Part shown: positions 1 through 7,625 of the stretch, piece by piece | Layout of the letters: each line of letters opens with the position of its first letter | Position numbering within the stretch: position 1 is the stretch's first letter | Source: Acidiphilium iwatense | Lineage (GTDB): Bacteria > Pseudomonadota > Alphaproteobacteria > Acetobacterales > Acetobacteraceae | DNA length: 64,000 nucleotides | Direction of reading: 5' to 3' | Assembly: GCF_021556475.1 (NCBI RefSeq) | Contig: NZ_JAKGBZ010000005.1 | Coordinates: forward strand, 62,001-126,000 | Notes under the pieces: model-generated | The model's database searches: none | What the model was told of the DNA's origin: nothing | Seen by the model: the letters and a program-made list of their open reading frames with translations, nothing else | Program-made: the position numbers and the translations under genes

Positions 1-664
1 TGCCGGTATCGAGTGGGGTTGCCCGAAGCGCATCAAGTGCGGGGATCAGCCGGTGCAGCGGATTGTCGGCGAGATGCGGATAGGCGACATGGCCCTGAGT
101 GCCGCGCACCAGGATGCGCGCCGAAACCGAACCGCGCCGGCCGATTTTGACCGTATCGCCGAGAGTTGCCCGGCAGGTCGGTTCGCCGACCAGGCAGGCA
201 TCCGGCATCGTGGCGGTTTCGGCAAGTCGATCGAGAATGCGCCGCGTTCCGTCGATCGCATCGCCCTCCTCGTCGCCGGTGATCAGCATGGAGAGCGTAC
301 CGAACCGGCCGCCGCGCTCACGCCGCGCGGCGAGCGCGGCGATGAAGGCGGCGATCGCACCCTTCATATCGACCGCGCCCCGGCCGAACAGCACGCCGGC
401 CTGTACTATCCCGGCGAAGGGGTCGCATCGCCAGCCCTCGCCGGGTGGCACCACGTCGGTATGGCCGGCGAAGGCAAAATGCGGCGCACCGGCGCCGTAT
501 CGCGCGACGAGATTGTCAACCGCGCCGTGCCGCGATGTTTCGATAGCGAAACCGAGACGATCGAGCGCGTCTGCGATCACGCTCTGCGCCCCCGCATCCT
601 CCGGCGTGACCGACGGGCAGCGGATCAGCGCCTGGGCGAGCGGCAGCGGGTCGGTCAGGGTCAC
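1..664 (-). CDS. dapE: Succinyl-diaminopimelate desuccinylase, partial (3' end outside window)
   Basis: Hydrolyses N-succinyl-LL-diaminopimelate to LL-diaminopimelate in lysine and peptidoglycan-precursor synthesis; a cytosolic di-zinc M20 peptidase-family enzyme. About 221 of the usual ~380 residues are visible. Visible M20 motifs are FAGHTDVVP (first metal ligand His), GRGAVDMKG (bridging Asp) and ITGDEEGDA (catalytic Glu-Glu). The start is GTG at 664-662, giving [20 protein letters not shown]. It overlaps the dapD stop as GTGA, so the two are probably translationally coupled. The start was chosen from this overlap and from family length. The gene runs off the left edge. Identity is sure because of the motifs and the dapD neighbour. 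Confidence 0.95.
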   Translation of the reverse strand, partial: MTLTDPLPLAQALIRCPSVTPEDAGAQSVIADALDRLGFAIETSRHGAVDNLVARYGAGAPHFAFAGHTDVVPPGEGWRCDPFAGIVQAGVLFGRGAVDMKGAIAAFIAALAARRERGGRFGTLSMLITGDEEGDAIDGTRRILDRLAETATMPDACLVGEPTCRATLGDTVKIGRRGSVSARILVRGTQGHVAYPHLADNPLHRLIPALDALRATPLDTG

Positions 665-1500
665 GCGCGCAGCAGCTCGTTGATCGCGGTTTTCGACCGG
701 GTCTGGGCATCGACCCGCTTGACGATCACCGCGCAGGCCAGCGACGGGCCGGGCGATCCATCGGGGAGGGGTTTGCCCGGCATGCTGCCCGGCACCACGA
801 CGGAATAGGCCGGAACGCGCCCGTACAGAACCTCGCCGGTCGTGCGATCGACGATCCGGGTCGAGGCGCCGAGAAACACGCCCATCGACAGCACCGCGCC
901 GCGCTCGACGATCACGCCTTCGGCGACCTCGGACCGAGCGCCGATGAAGCAGTCATCCTCGATAATCACCGGATTGGCCTGGAGCGGTTCGAGCACGCCG
1001 CCCAATCCGACGCCGCCGCTGATATGGCAGTTGCGGCCCACCTGCGCGCAGGAGCCGACGGTGGACCAGGTGTCGATCATGGTGTCTTCGCCGATTCGCG
1101 CGCCGACATTGACGAAGCACGGCATCAGCACCACGCCGCGCGCGATATGGGCGGAATGGCGGACAACGGCGCCAGGCACCGCCCGAATCCCTGCTTCGGC
1201 GAAGCGCGCAGCGGTCCAATCAGTGAATTTCATCGCCACCTTGTCGAATACCGGCGCGCCGCCGGGGCCCGGCAGCGCCACGTTTTGCATCAGGCGAAAC
1301 GACAGCAAAATCGCCTGCTTGACCCATTGATGGACCACCCACCCCTGCGGCCCCGGCTCGGCGACCCGAAGATCGCCCCGGTCGAGCAAGGCAAGGGTCT
1401 GATTCACGGCGTCGCGCTCGGGGCCTGCCTGCTCCGGCTTCAGCGCATCGCGGCGCTGCCAGGCTGTCGCAATAGCCGATTCCAGGGAGGCATGATCCAT
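661..1500 (-). CDS. dapD: 2,3,4,5-tetrahydropyridine-2,6-dicarboxylate N-succinyltransferase
   Basis: Transfers succinyl from succinyl-CoA to tetrahydrodipicolinate, the step before DapC/DapE in lysine and meso-DAP synthesis. The 279-residue length fits the family (about 275-285). The C-terminal two thirds shows the left-handed beta-helix hexapeptide pattern (for example [20 protein letters not shown] and [20 protein letters not shown]). The ATG at 1500 ([17 protein letters not shown]) was preferred over the longer open frame to 1611, whose extra residues have no family counterpart and would consume the divergent promoter region. It overlaps dapE by four bases (GTGA). The upstream gene at 1610 is divergent. 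Confidence 0.95.
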   Translation of the reverse strand: MDHASLESAIATAWQRRDALKPEQAGPERDAVNQTLALLDRGDLRVAEPGPQGWVVHQWVKQAILLSFRLMQNVALPGPGGAPVFDKVAMKFTDWTAARFAEAGIRAVPGAVVRHSAHIARGVVLMPCFVNVGARIGEDTMIDTWSTVGSCAQVGRNCHISGGVGLGGVLEPLQANPVIIEDDCFIGARSEVAEGVIVERGAVLSMGVFLGASTRIVDRTTGEVLYGRVPAYSVVVPGSMPGKPLPDGSPGPSLACAVIVKRVDAQTRSKTAINELLRA

Positions 1501-1609
1501 CGATGGCGGTTCCGTGCTTGTTGATGCGGGCCGGACCATGAGGAGGCGCGCGAGGGCTGTCAACGGTCCGGTAACCAGCCATTTACTTCTCTGTGCCAGA
1601 ACCGAGAGC

Positions 1610-2578
1610 ATGAAGGATCATGAGAGCTCGCTTGGCAGATCCCCCGGTTTTGCTGCCGAATCTTTGGTCGGGGTTGAGGCGCGTTGCGGAACATTGGGCC
1701 GGCTGCTCGACAGTCTGACCGGTTTGCCCGATGCAGTGACGGCAAGTGCCGCCGCCTGTGCCCTGGTGGCGAGCGAACTCGCCGATGCCGGCATGGTTCT
1801 GGCATTTCGTCGGAACAAGGGAGCAAAGCGCCCCGATATCGTTCTCGCCGATTATCCGGCCGGGATCGGACTTGCCGATATCGCCGGCGCGGAAACCATG
1901 TCGGCGGCGGTTCCGCTGCGCGAGCATGATTCGGGAGATGCGGGAACCGCAATCCTGATCGCCTGGCGCAGCCGGGGTGATCGGCGGTTCAGTGCGGAGG
2001 AGCGGGAACTGCTCGTTCATGTCGCGCCGAAATTCGCGCCTCTGTGCGCCCGGCTGGTCGCGGATCGAGGCCAGCCGCGAACCGGCATTCTCGACCCGGA
2101 AACCGGGGTCTGGTCGTTGCCGCCATTTCTCGAACAGGCCGCCCGGCGATTCGACCGGCTCGATGTCGAGGATAGCGTCGGCACCATGTTCGCGTTCGGG
2201 TGGGTACGGTGCGATGGCTTGGCGGCTCCCGAGGCATCCTCCATCGTGGTGCGCAACTCGGTTGCCTGTCTTCAGGAGATGCTGAGGCCGGCCGATCTGA
2301 TCGGCCGCATCGGGCCAACCAGGATCGGCGCATGGTGCGACGGCATCGATCATCTGATCGCCGCCGAACGCGGCGACCGGATCGTGACGAAGCTGGACGC
2401 ACTGCTCTCCGGTTCGAGCCGTCACGCCGCGATTGGGATCGCCACGCGCTGGCCGCAATCGGGAGACGATCCGGCGACATTGCTTGCCCGTGCCCGGATC
2501 GGCCTCGAACAGGCGCGGCTTGCGGCGGCAACCCAGGCAAAGCCCGCCGTCCGCATCTGGCAATCTTCCGATCGTTGA
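1610..2578 (+). CDS. GAF-like / degenerate GGDEF-like protein of unknown function
   Basis: 322 residues from ATG 1610 ([11 protein letters not shown]), chosen because an AGAG stretch lies just upstream and the longer frame to 1514 adds a basic tail without family sense. Residues ~20-155 look like a GAF-type sensor fold ([20 protein letters not shown], then an [14 protein letters not shown] helix). Residues ~160-310 follow the layout of a GGDEF domain: [21 protein letters not shown] replaces the usual D.LTGL.NR..F start. The catalytic loop is GRIGPTRIG where GGDEF should be, so cyclase activity is very unlikely. It could be a c-di-GMP- or partner-sensing pseudo-enzyme. The gene is divergent from dapD and convergent with the K+ channel gene. 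Domain assignment is by eye. Confidence 0.6.
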   Translation: MKDHESSLGRSPGFAAESLVGVEARCGTLGRLLDSLTGLPDAVTASAAACALVASELADAGMVLAFRRNKGAKRPDIVLADYPAGIGLADIAGAETMSAAVPLREHDSGDAGTAILIAWRSRGDRRFSAEERELLVHVAPKFAPLCARLVADRGQPRTGILDPETGVWSLPPFLEQAARRFDRLDVEDSVGTMFAFGWVRCDGLAAPEASSIVVRNSVACLQEMLRPADLIGRIGPTRIGAWCDGIDHLIAAERGDRIVTKLDALLSGSSRHAAIGIATRWPQSGDDPATLLARARIGLEQARLAAATQAKPAVRIWQSSDR

Positions 2579-2593
2579 GCCGAAGATGTGATT

Positions 2594-3832
2594 TCAGCCG
2601 CTCGCGGGTCTCACATCGAGGAACCGGCTCAACAGCCAATCGCCGTCGATCTTTTCCTCGGTCAAGGCCATTGCGAGAACCTCGCTGCCGAAAACCGGCG
2701 CCGCTAAAATCATATCGGGGCGCACCCTGCGGACCCGCTCAAGGTTTTTTCGCGTGCTGACGGCGGCGACCTTCTTCGCATCAGTACCCATTTCGTGAAC
2801 CGCGAGAATAACGAAGGCGTTTTCCGAATCGTCGTCGGACAGGGCGAGGATCGCGCGTGCGTGCACGCCGCCCGCTTCGCGCAGCGTGTCGAGTTCGGTG
2901 GGGTCGCCGACGATGGTTTCGGCGTCGCCGAAACTTGCATCTTCATCCTCCACGATAACCAGCACGGCCTCGCCGCGCTGGCGCAGCTCGCGCACCGTGT
3001 TGCGCGCGAGCACGCCGTTGCCGCTGATGATGAAGTGATTGACCCGCTTCATTTTCCGTCTCCGTGGACCGATCGTTCTGTTGATCCGGCTTTGCAGGAC
3101 CGGACCGATGACCGCAGTGAGCGCGGTAGCAAAGACGGTGAGCCCGAGGATGATCAAGGAGATGACGAACAGGCGGGCCTCGCCGCTCTTGGGCAGGATG
3201 TCGCCGTAACCGACGGTGGACATCGTAACGATTGTGAAATAGAATGCGTCCGGCAGATTGGTGATCGGCGGCGCGAAGCCCGCGCCGAGCAGATACGAGC
3301 CCAGCACGCCGTAAATCATCAGCACCAGAACCGAGGTGAGGGCGAACAAGGTGCCGGCCGCGAGCGACGAGCGCCGGAAGGCATCCCGTGCCAGCATCAA
3401 CGCGACGAGCAGGACACAAATGTAGATCGTCTCGTAGGTCAGGATCGACCCTGAGGTATGGGCGATCGTGAGGATGAGCTGGGCGAGGGTGATTCCCAAC
3501 GCCGAAAGCCAGGCAATGCGCGAACGCCCGAGCAGGCCGATGGCAATCAGGATTTGCAGGGCACCGACCAAGACCGTCGGCACGCCGGAGAGGATCAGGC
3601 GCGGAACGTGCCCCGCGATGGGCTGCAGCGCGTGAAACAGATCGCCGAGCTTGAGGTGCAGATATTCGGCCGCGTAACGCCGGATCGTCGGCAGGATGGC
3701 GAATATCCCGGCCCCTCCGACCGCCAGTGCGAGAGGCACCTGGGGAAACCAGAGATCCATTCTGAATCGCCGGTACCAGCGATGGTAGATCAGCCCGATT
3801 CGAGGGAATATCGCCCACAGAGTTTCACCCAT
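2594..3832 (-). CDS. Potassium channel family protein with C-terminal TrkA-N (RCK) domain
   Basis: 412-residue inner-membrane ion channel. Several hydrophobic helices lie between residues ~30 and 185. The selectivity filter is TVGYGD at 206-211, preceded by the pore helix FYFTIVTMS and followed by the last membrane helix (LFVISLIILGLTVFATALTA). Residues ~262-400 form a Rossmann RCK/TrkA-N domain starting HFIISGNGVLARNTV; the third glycine of the usual GxGxxG is Ala. This is the layout of E. coli Kch-type channels, with cytosolic ligand gating of K+ flux. The gene stands alone, convergent with the GGDEF-like gene. Ligand and direction of rectification cannot be read from sequence. Confidence 0.88.
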   Translation of the reverse strand: MGETLWAIFPRIGLIYHRWYRRFRMDLWFPQVPLALAVGGAGIFAILPTIRRYAAEYLHLKLGDLFHALQPIAGHVPRLILSGVPTVLVGALQILIAIGLLGRSRIAWLSALGITLAQLILTIAHTSGSILTYETIYICVLLVALMLARDAFRRSSLAAGTLFALTSVLVLMIYGVLGSYLLGAGFAPPITNLPDAFYFTIVTMSTVGYGDILPKSGEARLFVISLIILGLTVFATALTAVIGPVLQSRINRTIGPRRRKMKRVNHFIISGNGVLARNTVRELRQRGEAVLVIVEDEDASFGDAETIVGDPTELDTLREAGGVHARAILALSDDDSENAFVILAVHEMGTDAKKVAAVSTRKNLERVRRVRPDMILAAPVFGSEVLAMALTEEKIDGDWLLSRFLDVRPASG

Positions 3833-3857
3833 GCGGCGTGACCGTCTGGCGATGCGC

Positions 3858-3875
3858 TCGGCCTGTCATGGCCGA
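3858..3875 (-). terminator. Short hairpin downstream of purS, possible terminator
   Basis: Perfect 6-base arms TCGGCC / GGCCGA around a 6-base loop, 38 bases past the purS stop and before the channel gene. There is no clear T-run on either strand, so an intrinsic terminator is only a possibility. Confidence 0.25.
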
Positions 3876-3912
3876 AACATAAGCATCATCGGACGGAGCG
3901 ACAATCAGGCGG

Positions 3913-4152
3913 TCAGGGCAGGCTGACCTCGAAGCGCTCGATCACGGTATTGGCAAGCAGCCTGCGCGCCATCGCCTCGGCGGTCGCACGTGCGGCAGAC
4001 GCCTCGGTTTCCGCGAGTTCGATCTCGATCACCTTGCCGACGCGCACCTCGCCGACACCGGCAAAGCCGAGCCCTTCGAGCGCGTGGCCGATCGCCTTGC
4101 CCTGTGGGTCCAGAACGCCTTGCTTGAGGGTGACGGTGACGATCGCTTTCAC
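3913..4152 (-). CDS. purS: Phosphoribosylformylglycinamidine synthase, PurS subunit
   Basis: Small structural subunit of the PurLSQ formylglycinamidine ribonucleotide synthase (fourth step of IMP synthesis), thought to help pass ammonia from PurQ to PurL. 79 residues, typical for PurS, beginning [20 protein letters not shown] and containing the family [17 protein letters not shown] core. The start is GTG at 4152, which overlaps the purC stop (GTGA); the longer open frame is simply an out-of-frame reading of purC. purQ and purL are expected downstream in many alphaproteobacteria, but the next gene here is an unrelated channel gene, so they must lie elsewhere. Confidence 0.92.
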   Translation of the reverse strand: MKAIVTVTLKQGVLDPQGKAIGHALEGLGFAGVGEVRVGKVIEIELAETEASAARATAEAMARRLLANTVIERFEVSLP

Positions 4153-4913
4153 TGCATGATCTCCGGGCCCTTCATGTCGCGCGTCCCCGCCTCGGGCAGG
4201 ATGCCAAGGCGTTTGGCGACTTCCTGATAGGCTTCCTCGACCCGGCCGAGATCGCGCCGGAAGCGGTCCTTGTCCATCTTCTCGTTGGTCTTGGTGTCCC
4301 AGAGGCGGCAATTGTCGGGGCTGATCTCGTCGGCGAGGACGATTCGCATGTCCTCGTTCTCCCAGAGCCGGCCGAACTCGACCTTGAAATCGACCAGCAT
4401 GATCCCGACGCCGAGGAACAGACCGGTCAGGAAGTCGTTGATTCTCAAAGTCAGATGGACGATGTCGTCCATGTCCTGCGGGCTCGCCCAGCCGAAAGCG
4501 CTGATATGCTCCTCGGCGACCATCGGGTCGTTCAGGGCGTCGTTCTTGTAATAATATTCGATGATGCTGCGGGGCAGGCGGGTGCCTTCGGCGATGCCGA
4601 GCCTCGTGCTCATGCTGCCCGCCGCGACGTTGCGCACCACGACCTCGATCGGGATGATTTCGACCTCGCGGATCAACTGCTCGCGCATGTTGAGGCGGCG
4701 GACGAAATGCGTCGGGATGCCGATTTCGGCGAGGCGCTGCATCAGGAATTCGCTGATCCGGTTGTTGAGTACGCCCTTGCCGGTGATCACGCCTTTCTTC
4801 TGGGCGTTGAACGCGGTTGCGTCATCCTTGAAATACTGCACCAGGGTGCCGGGCTCGGGGCCTTCGAACAGGATTTTTGCTTTGCCTTCGTAGAGCTGTC
4901 GGCGGCGAGCCAT
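4149..4913 (-). CDS. purC: Phosphoribosylaminoimidazole-succinocarboxamide synthase
   Basis: ATP-dependent ligase joining CAIR and aspartate to SAICAR in de novo purine synthesis. 254 residues, full length. The N-terminal signature [20 protein letters not shown] and the internal stretches [20 protein letters not shown] and [19 protein letters not shown] are classical; [12 protein letters not shown] is the conserved C-terminal substrate motif. First gene of a purC-purS pair with a four-base overlap. A promoter would lie in 4914-4990 between it and the atp operon hairpin; no strong promoter was identified there. Confidence 0.97.
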   Translation of the reverse strand: MARRRQLYEGKAKILFEGPEPGTLVQYFKDDATAFNAQKKGVITGKGVLNNRISEFLMQRLAEIGIPTHFVRRLNMREQLIREVEIIPIEVVVRNVAAGSMSTRLGIAEGTRLPRSIIEYYYKNDALNDPMVAEEHISAFGWASPQDMDDIVHLTLRINDFLTGLFLGVGIMLVDFKVEFGRLWENEDMRIVLADEISPDNCRLWDTKTNEKMDKDRFRRDLGRVEEAYQEVAKRLGILPEAGTRDMKGPEIMQ

Positions 4914-4990
4914 GGCTGAACCTCATGCGTCGGCGGAGGAGGATGGGATCGATGGCCTCCGGGCGGTTGGATATATCAATCCGCGCCGGT

Positions 4991-5007
4991 TCGCGCCATG
5001 GGCGCGA
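4991..5007 (-). terminator. Hairpin at the end of the F0 ATP synthase operon
   Basis: Perfect inverted repeat TCGCGCC-ATG-GGCGCGA, starting on the base right after the atpF stop codon (5008-5010). The 7-base G/C stem with a 3-base loop suits a terminator or 3'-end protecting hairpin, but no T-run follows, so Rho assistance or RNA stabilisation is possible. Confidence 0.45.
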
Positions 5008-5529
5008 TCAGGCGGCCTGTTTTCTGAGCGCGGCGGGAAGCTGCGCGATCGCCTGATCGATCAGAGGCGCATCGCGCGATTCGTCGATCGTCTCGCCAAG
5101 CAGCTTTTCCGCGGCCCGGCTGGCGAGCGATGCCGCCGCCTCGCGCACCTCGGCCACCGCGGCGTTTTCGGCGGCGGCGATCCGCTCGAGAGCCATCTGT
5201 TCGCGCCGCTTCGCCGCCGCCGCGGCATCGGCCAGCAACTCCTCCGCGAGCCGCTCGGCTTCGCGGCCGGCGAGGGCAAGCATGTCCTTGGCCTGGGCAA
5301 GTGCCGCTTCACGCCGCGCTTCGGCATCCCTGAGAATCACCTCGGCTTCCCCGCGCAAGCGCGCCGCCTCGTCAAGCTCGCGCCGGATGGCGGCGCTGCG
5401 TTGATCCAGCATGGTGACGACGGCGCCGACGATCTTGCGGCCGAAAAAACCCAGAAAGATCAGAACCGCGATGGTGACCCAGAAGGTTCCCTTGTCCCAG
5501 ACGATACCGTGCAGGGCGGCATATTCCAT
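5008..5529 (-). CDS. atpF: ATP synthase F0 subunit b
   Basis: Peripheral-stalk subunit b linking the membrane a/c part to F1. 173 residues: one N-terminal membrane helix (FWVTIAVLIFLGFFGRKIVG, residues 16-35), then a long Ala/Glu/Arg-rich coiled coil (RRELDEAARLRGEAEVILRD onward) that dimerises with b'. It is the last gene of the F0 operon, 12 bases after b'. As is normal in alphaproteobacteria, the F1 genes are not in this operon. No unusual residue was noticed. A hairpin follows immediately after the stop. Confidence 0.95.
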   Translation of the reverse strand: MEYAALHGIVWDKGTFWVTIAVLIFLGFFGRKIVGAVVTMLDQRSAAIRRELDEAARLRGEAEVILRDAEARREAALAQAKDMLALAGREAERLAEELLADAAAAAKRREQMALERIAAAENAAVAEVREAAASLASRAAEKLLGETIDESRDAPLIDQAIAQLPAALRKQAA

Positions 5530-5541
5530 GGCGTAATTCCT

Positions 5542-6105
5542 CTATCCCTGGGCCGAGGCCAGGGCGCGGTCGAGCCGTTCAGGGTCGGCCGGTTTGCCGG
5601 CGAGGCGAAGGATCAGGCTGGAGGCGACTTCTCGCGCGACGGGGGCGAGGGCTGCCATGGCCTGCTTCCGCGTGGCGTCGATCTCGGCTTCGGCGCGGGC
5701 GAGTTCGGCATCGAGGCGCTGGTTCAGGCGGTCCGACTGCGCGCGTGCGCGTGCCTTGGCGGTGCCGACCGCCTCGGCGATCGCCGCCTGGCTTTCCTCC
5801 CGCGCATTGCGGATCGCGAGATTGAGTTCGGCGACCGCGTGTTCGGCCTCGGCCTTGGCATGGCGGGCAACATCGAGGTCGGATTTGATGCGGTTCTGCC
5901 GATCCTCGATGACGCTGCCGAGTTGCGGCAGCGCCCAGCGCGAGAGCAGAAAATAGAGAACGATCATGATGATCGCCATCCACACCACCTGCGCGCCGGT
6001 CAGCGGGTTGGCGAAGTCCATCTGCGGCATCTGACCGTCGGCCGACGCCAGTGCCGGGGTCGCTGCGAGGGCAAAAGCGGCGAAGATGATCGTCAATCGG
6101 CGCAT
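5542..6105 (-). CDS. atpG: ATP synthase F0 subunit b'
   Basis: Second, diverged peripheral-stalk subunit (b', named atpG or atpF2 in alphaproteobacteria and phototrophs). 187 residues. The N-terminus [20 protein letters not shown] resembles a cleavable signal, as often found in alphaproteobacterial b'. A membrane helix follows at about residues 40-58 ([20 protein letters not shown]). The rest is a charged coiled coil ([20 protein letters not shown]). It sits between atpE and atpF and should form a heterodimer with the AtpF product. The gene symbol follows alphaproteobacterial usage and must not be confused with the gamma subunit. Confidence 0.93.
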   Translation of the reverse strand: MRRLTIIFAAFALAATPALASADGQMPQMDFANPLTGAQVVWMAIIMIVLYFLLSRWALPQLGSVIEDRQNRIKSDLDVARHAKAEAEHAVAELNLAIRNAREESQAAIAEAVGTAKARARAQSDRLNQRLDAELARAEAEIDATRKQAMAALAPVAREVASSLILRLAGKPADPERLDRALASAQG

Positions 6106-6133
6106 CGTGCGCTGTATCCTTATCCCGGCCGAA

Positions 6134-6367
6134 TCAGGTGAACAGGATGATCAGCGCGATGACCAGCGCGTAGAGCGCCACCGCTTCGGTTAGCGCGAAG
6201 CCCAGCAGAACATCGCGGAACATCTTGTCGCGCGCTGCGGGGTTGCGGCCGACGGCACCGACGAATGAGCCGAACAGGTTGCCGATACCCACACCGGCGC
6301 CGGCGACTCCGATGGTGGCGAGGCCGGCACCGATGTCACGGGCGAGCAGGATGGAGTTGATAGCCAT
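6134..6367 (-). CDS. atpE: ATP synthase F0 subunit c
   Basis: Proton-carrying rotor-ring subunit. 77 residues, a helical hairpin of two membrane segments. The first helix holds the Gly-rich packing motif [17 protein letters not shown]; the polar loop is [10 protein letters not shown]; the second helix carries the essential carboxylate Glu61 in [13 protein letters not shown]. There is no Na+-type ligand set, so this is a proton-coupled ring. It lies 82 bases after atpB, a wider gap than elsewhere in the operon, with a small GGCCG/CGGCC hairpin at 6402-6414 that may protect or tune the highly translated atpE message. Confidence 0.97.
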   Translation of the reverse strand: MAINSILLARDIGAGLATIGVAGAGVGIGNLFGSFVGAVGRNPAARDKMFRDVLLGFALTEAVALYALVIALIILFT

Positions 6368-6449
6368 GAGGCGATTTCCTTTCAGCGTTCAGCGGTATTA
6401 TGGCCGGTTCGGCCGGTAAAGCGCAACGGATCAACCCGACGAAACATCA

Positions 6450-7205
6450 TCAGTGCAGATGGATCGCGTCGTGTAGGTAAAGGCAGGTCAGAACGGCGAA
6501 CACATAGGCCTGCAGGAAGGCGACCAGGAATTCCAGCGCCGTCAGGGCGATATTGAGACCGAGCGGAATGATGGCGGCGACCACGCCCACGGCGCCGAGG
6601 CTCGCCACCAGCATGATCATGAAACCGGCGAACACTTCCCACATCACATGGCCTGCGGTGATGTTCGCGAACAGACGAACCGACAGCGAAATGGGCCGGG
6701 ACAGGAACGAGACGATCTCGATCGGGATGAGCAGGGGCAGAAGCCAGCCCGGTACGCCGGGCGGCGAAAAGAATTTCAGGAACCCGATGCCGTGATACCA
6801 GAACCCGACGAGGGTGGAGAGCAGGAACACGAAAATGGCGAGCGCGCCGGTGATCGCGATATGGCTGGTGAAGGCGAAGAAATATGGAAAAAGACCAAGA
6901 AGATTGCCGACCAGGATGAAGCTGAACAGCATGAAGACGAACGGGAAAAACCTGCGCCCTTCCTCGCCGATCGTGTCGACCACCATCTGATGGACGAATT
7001 CGTAGCTCATCTCGGCCAGGCCCTGCATCCGGCCGGGAACCACGGCGCGGCGGCGCAGCGCCATGAAGCACAGAAGGGTAATGATCGCGGCGGCGAGCAG
7101 CATCATCTGGTTCGAATTGGTGAATTCGATCATCCGGCCGACCGGACCGAATGCGGTGGTGAGCTGGAACTGGCCCAGCGCGTCGATCGCCGATTTTTGC
7201 GTCAT
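6450..7205 (-). CDS. atpB: ATP synthase F0 subunit a
   Basis: Stator subunit forming the two proton half-channels. 251 residues with several hydrophobic helices (for example 37-50, 88-110, 117-138, 155-170 and the C-terminal pair). The essential Arg is R177 within PISLSVRLFANITAGHVMWE. The C-terminal FLVAFLQAYVFAVLTCLYL is conserved in the family. It follows atpI by 14 bases and precedes atpE. Family length and motifs are normal, so function is certain. Confidence 0.97.
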   Translation of the reverse strand: MTQKSAIDALGQFQLTTAFGPVGRMIEFTNSNQMMLLAAAIITLLCFMALRRRAVVPGRMQGLAEMSYEFVHQMVVDTIGEEGRRFFPFVFMLFSFILVGNLLGLFPYFFAFTSHIAITGALAIFVFLLSTLVGFWYHGIGFLKFFSPPGVPGWLLPLLIPIEIVSFLSRPISLSVRLFANITAGHVMWEVFAGFMIMLVASLGAVGVVAAIIPLGLNIALTALEFLVAFLQAYVFAVLTCLYLHDAIHLH

Positions 7206-7219
7206 AGCGTCTCCTCCGG

Positions 7220-7543
7220 TCAGTCCTTCTTGGCCGGTCCCATCACCCGGATCACGTTACGCAGCCCCGCGGCGGCCCCGATGGGAACAAAGCCGATCAT
7301 GAACCAGGGTGAACTATGGAACAGCCGATCGAGCCCATAACCGATCGCCACGGCGACGACCAGGGACGCCACCATTTCGGCACCCAGCCGCATCGCCAGA
7401 CTGAACGGGTTAGGGCCATCCGCCTGCGGTTCCGCCACCGGCTTGGGCTTGTCGAGCCCGGCCCGGTTGCGCGCCGCGGCAAGACGCTGATCGAACGTGG
7501 TCCGATCATCATGTCCCTTAGCCGGATCGTCATCCATCATCAC
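7220..7543 (-). CDS. atpI: ATP synthase assembly protein AtpI
   Basis: First gene of the F0 operon. 107 residues: a charged N-terminus rich in Asp, Arg and Pro, then two membrane helices (AEMVASLVVAVAIGYGLDRL and WFMIGFVPIGAAAGLRNVIR), the alphaproteobacterial AtpI/UncI layout. Members help c-ring assembly or Mg2+ supply but are often dispensable. The start MMMDDDP at 7543 has two further in-frame Met codons just after it, so the exact first codon is uncertain. The operon promoter should lie in 7544-7625, which also contains a 12-base palindrome ACCGGCGCCGGT at 7582-7593. Confidence 0.88.
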   Translation of the reverse strand: MMMDDDPAKGHDDRTTFDQRLAAARNRAGLDKPKPVAEPQADGPNPFSLAMRLGAEMVASLVVAVAIGYGLDRLFHSSPWFMIGFVPIGAAAGLRNVIRVMGPAKKD

Positions 7544-7625
7544 ACCCCAACGCCCGCCTCGAAAGACGGCGAGGGGTTGCTACCGGCGCCGGTGGTTCAA
7601 GTCAACATATCGCGATCCCGGAATT

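Noticed and set aside
6402-6414. Terminator between atpB and atpE
   Set aside because: Five-base stem only, inside an operon whose genes must be cotranscribed.
7560-7625. Possible tRNA (GGTTCAAGTC resembles a T-loop)
   Set aside because: The stem around the loop does not pair and no acceptor or anticodon stem is found.
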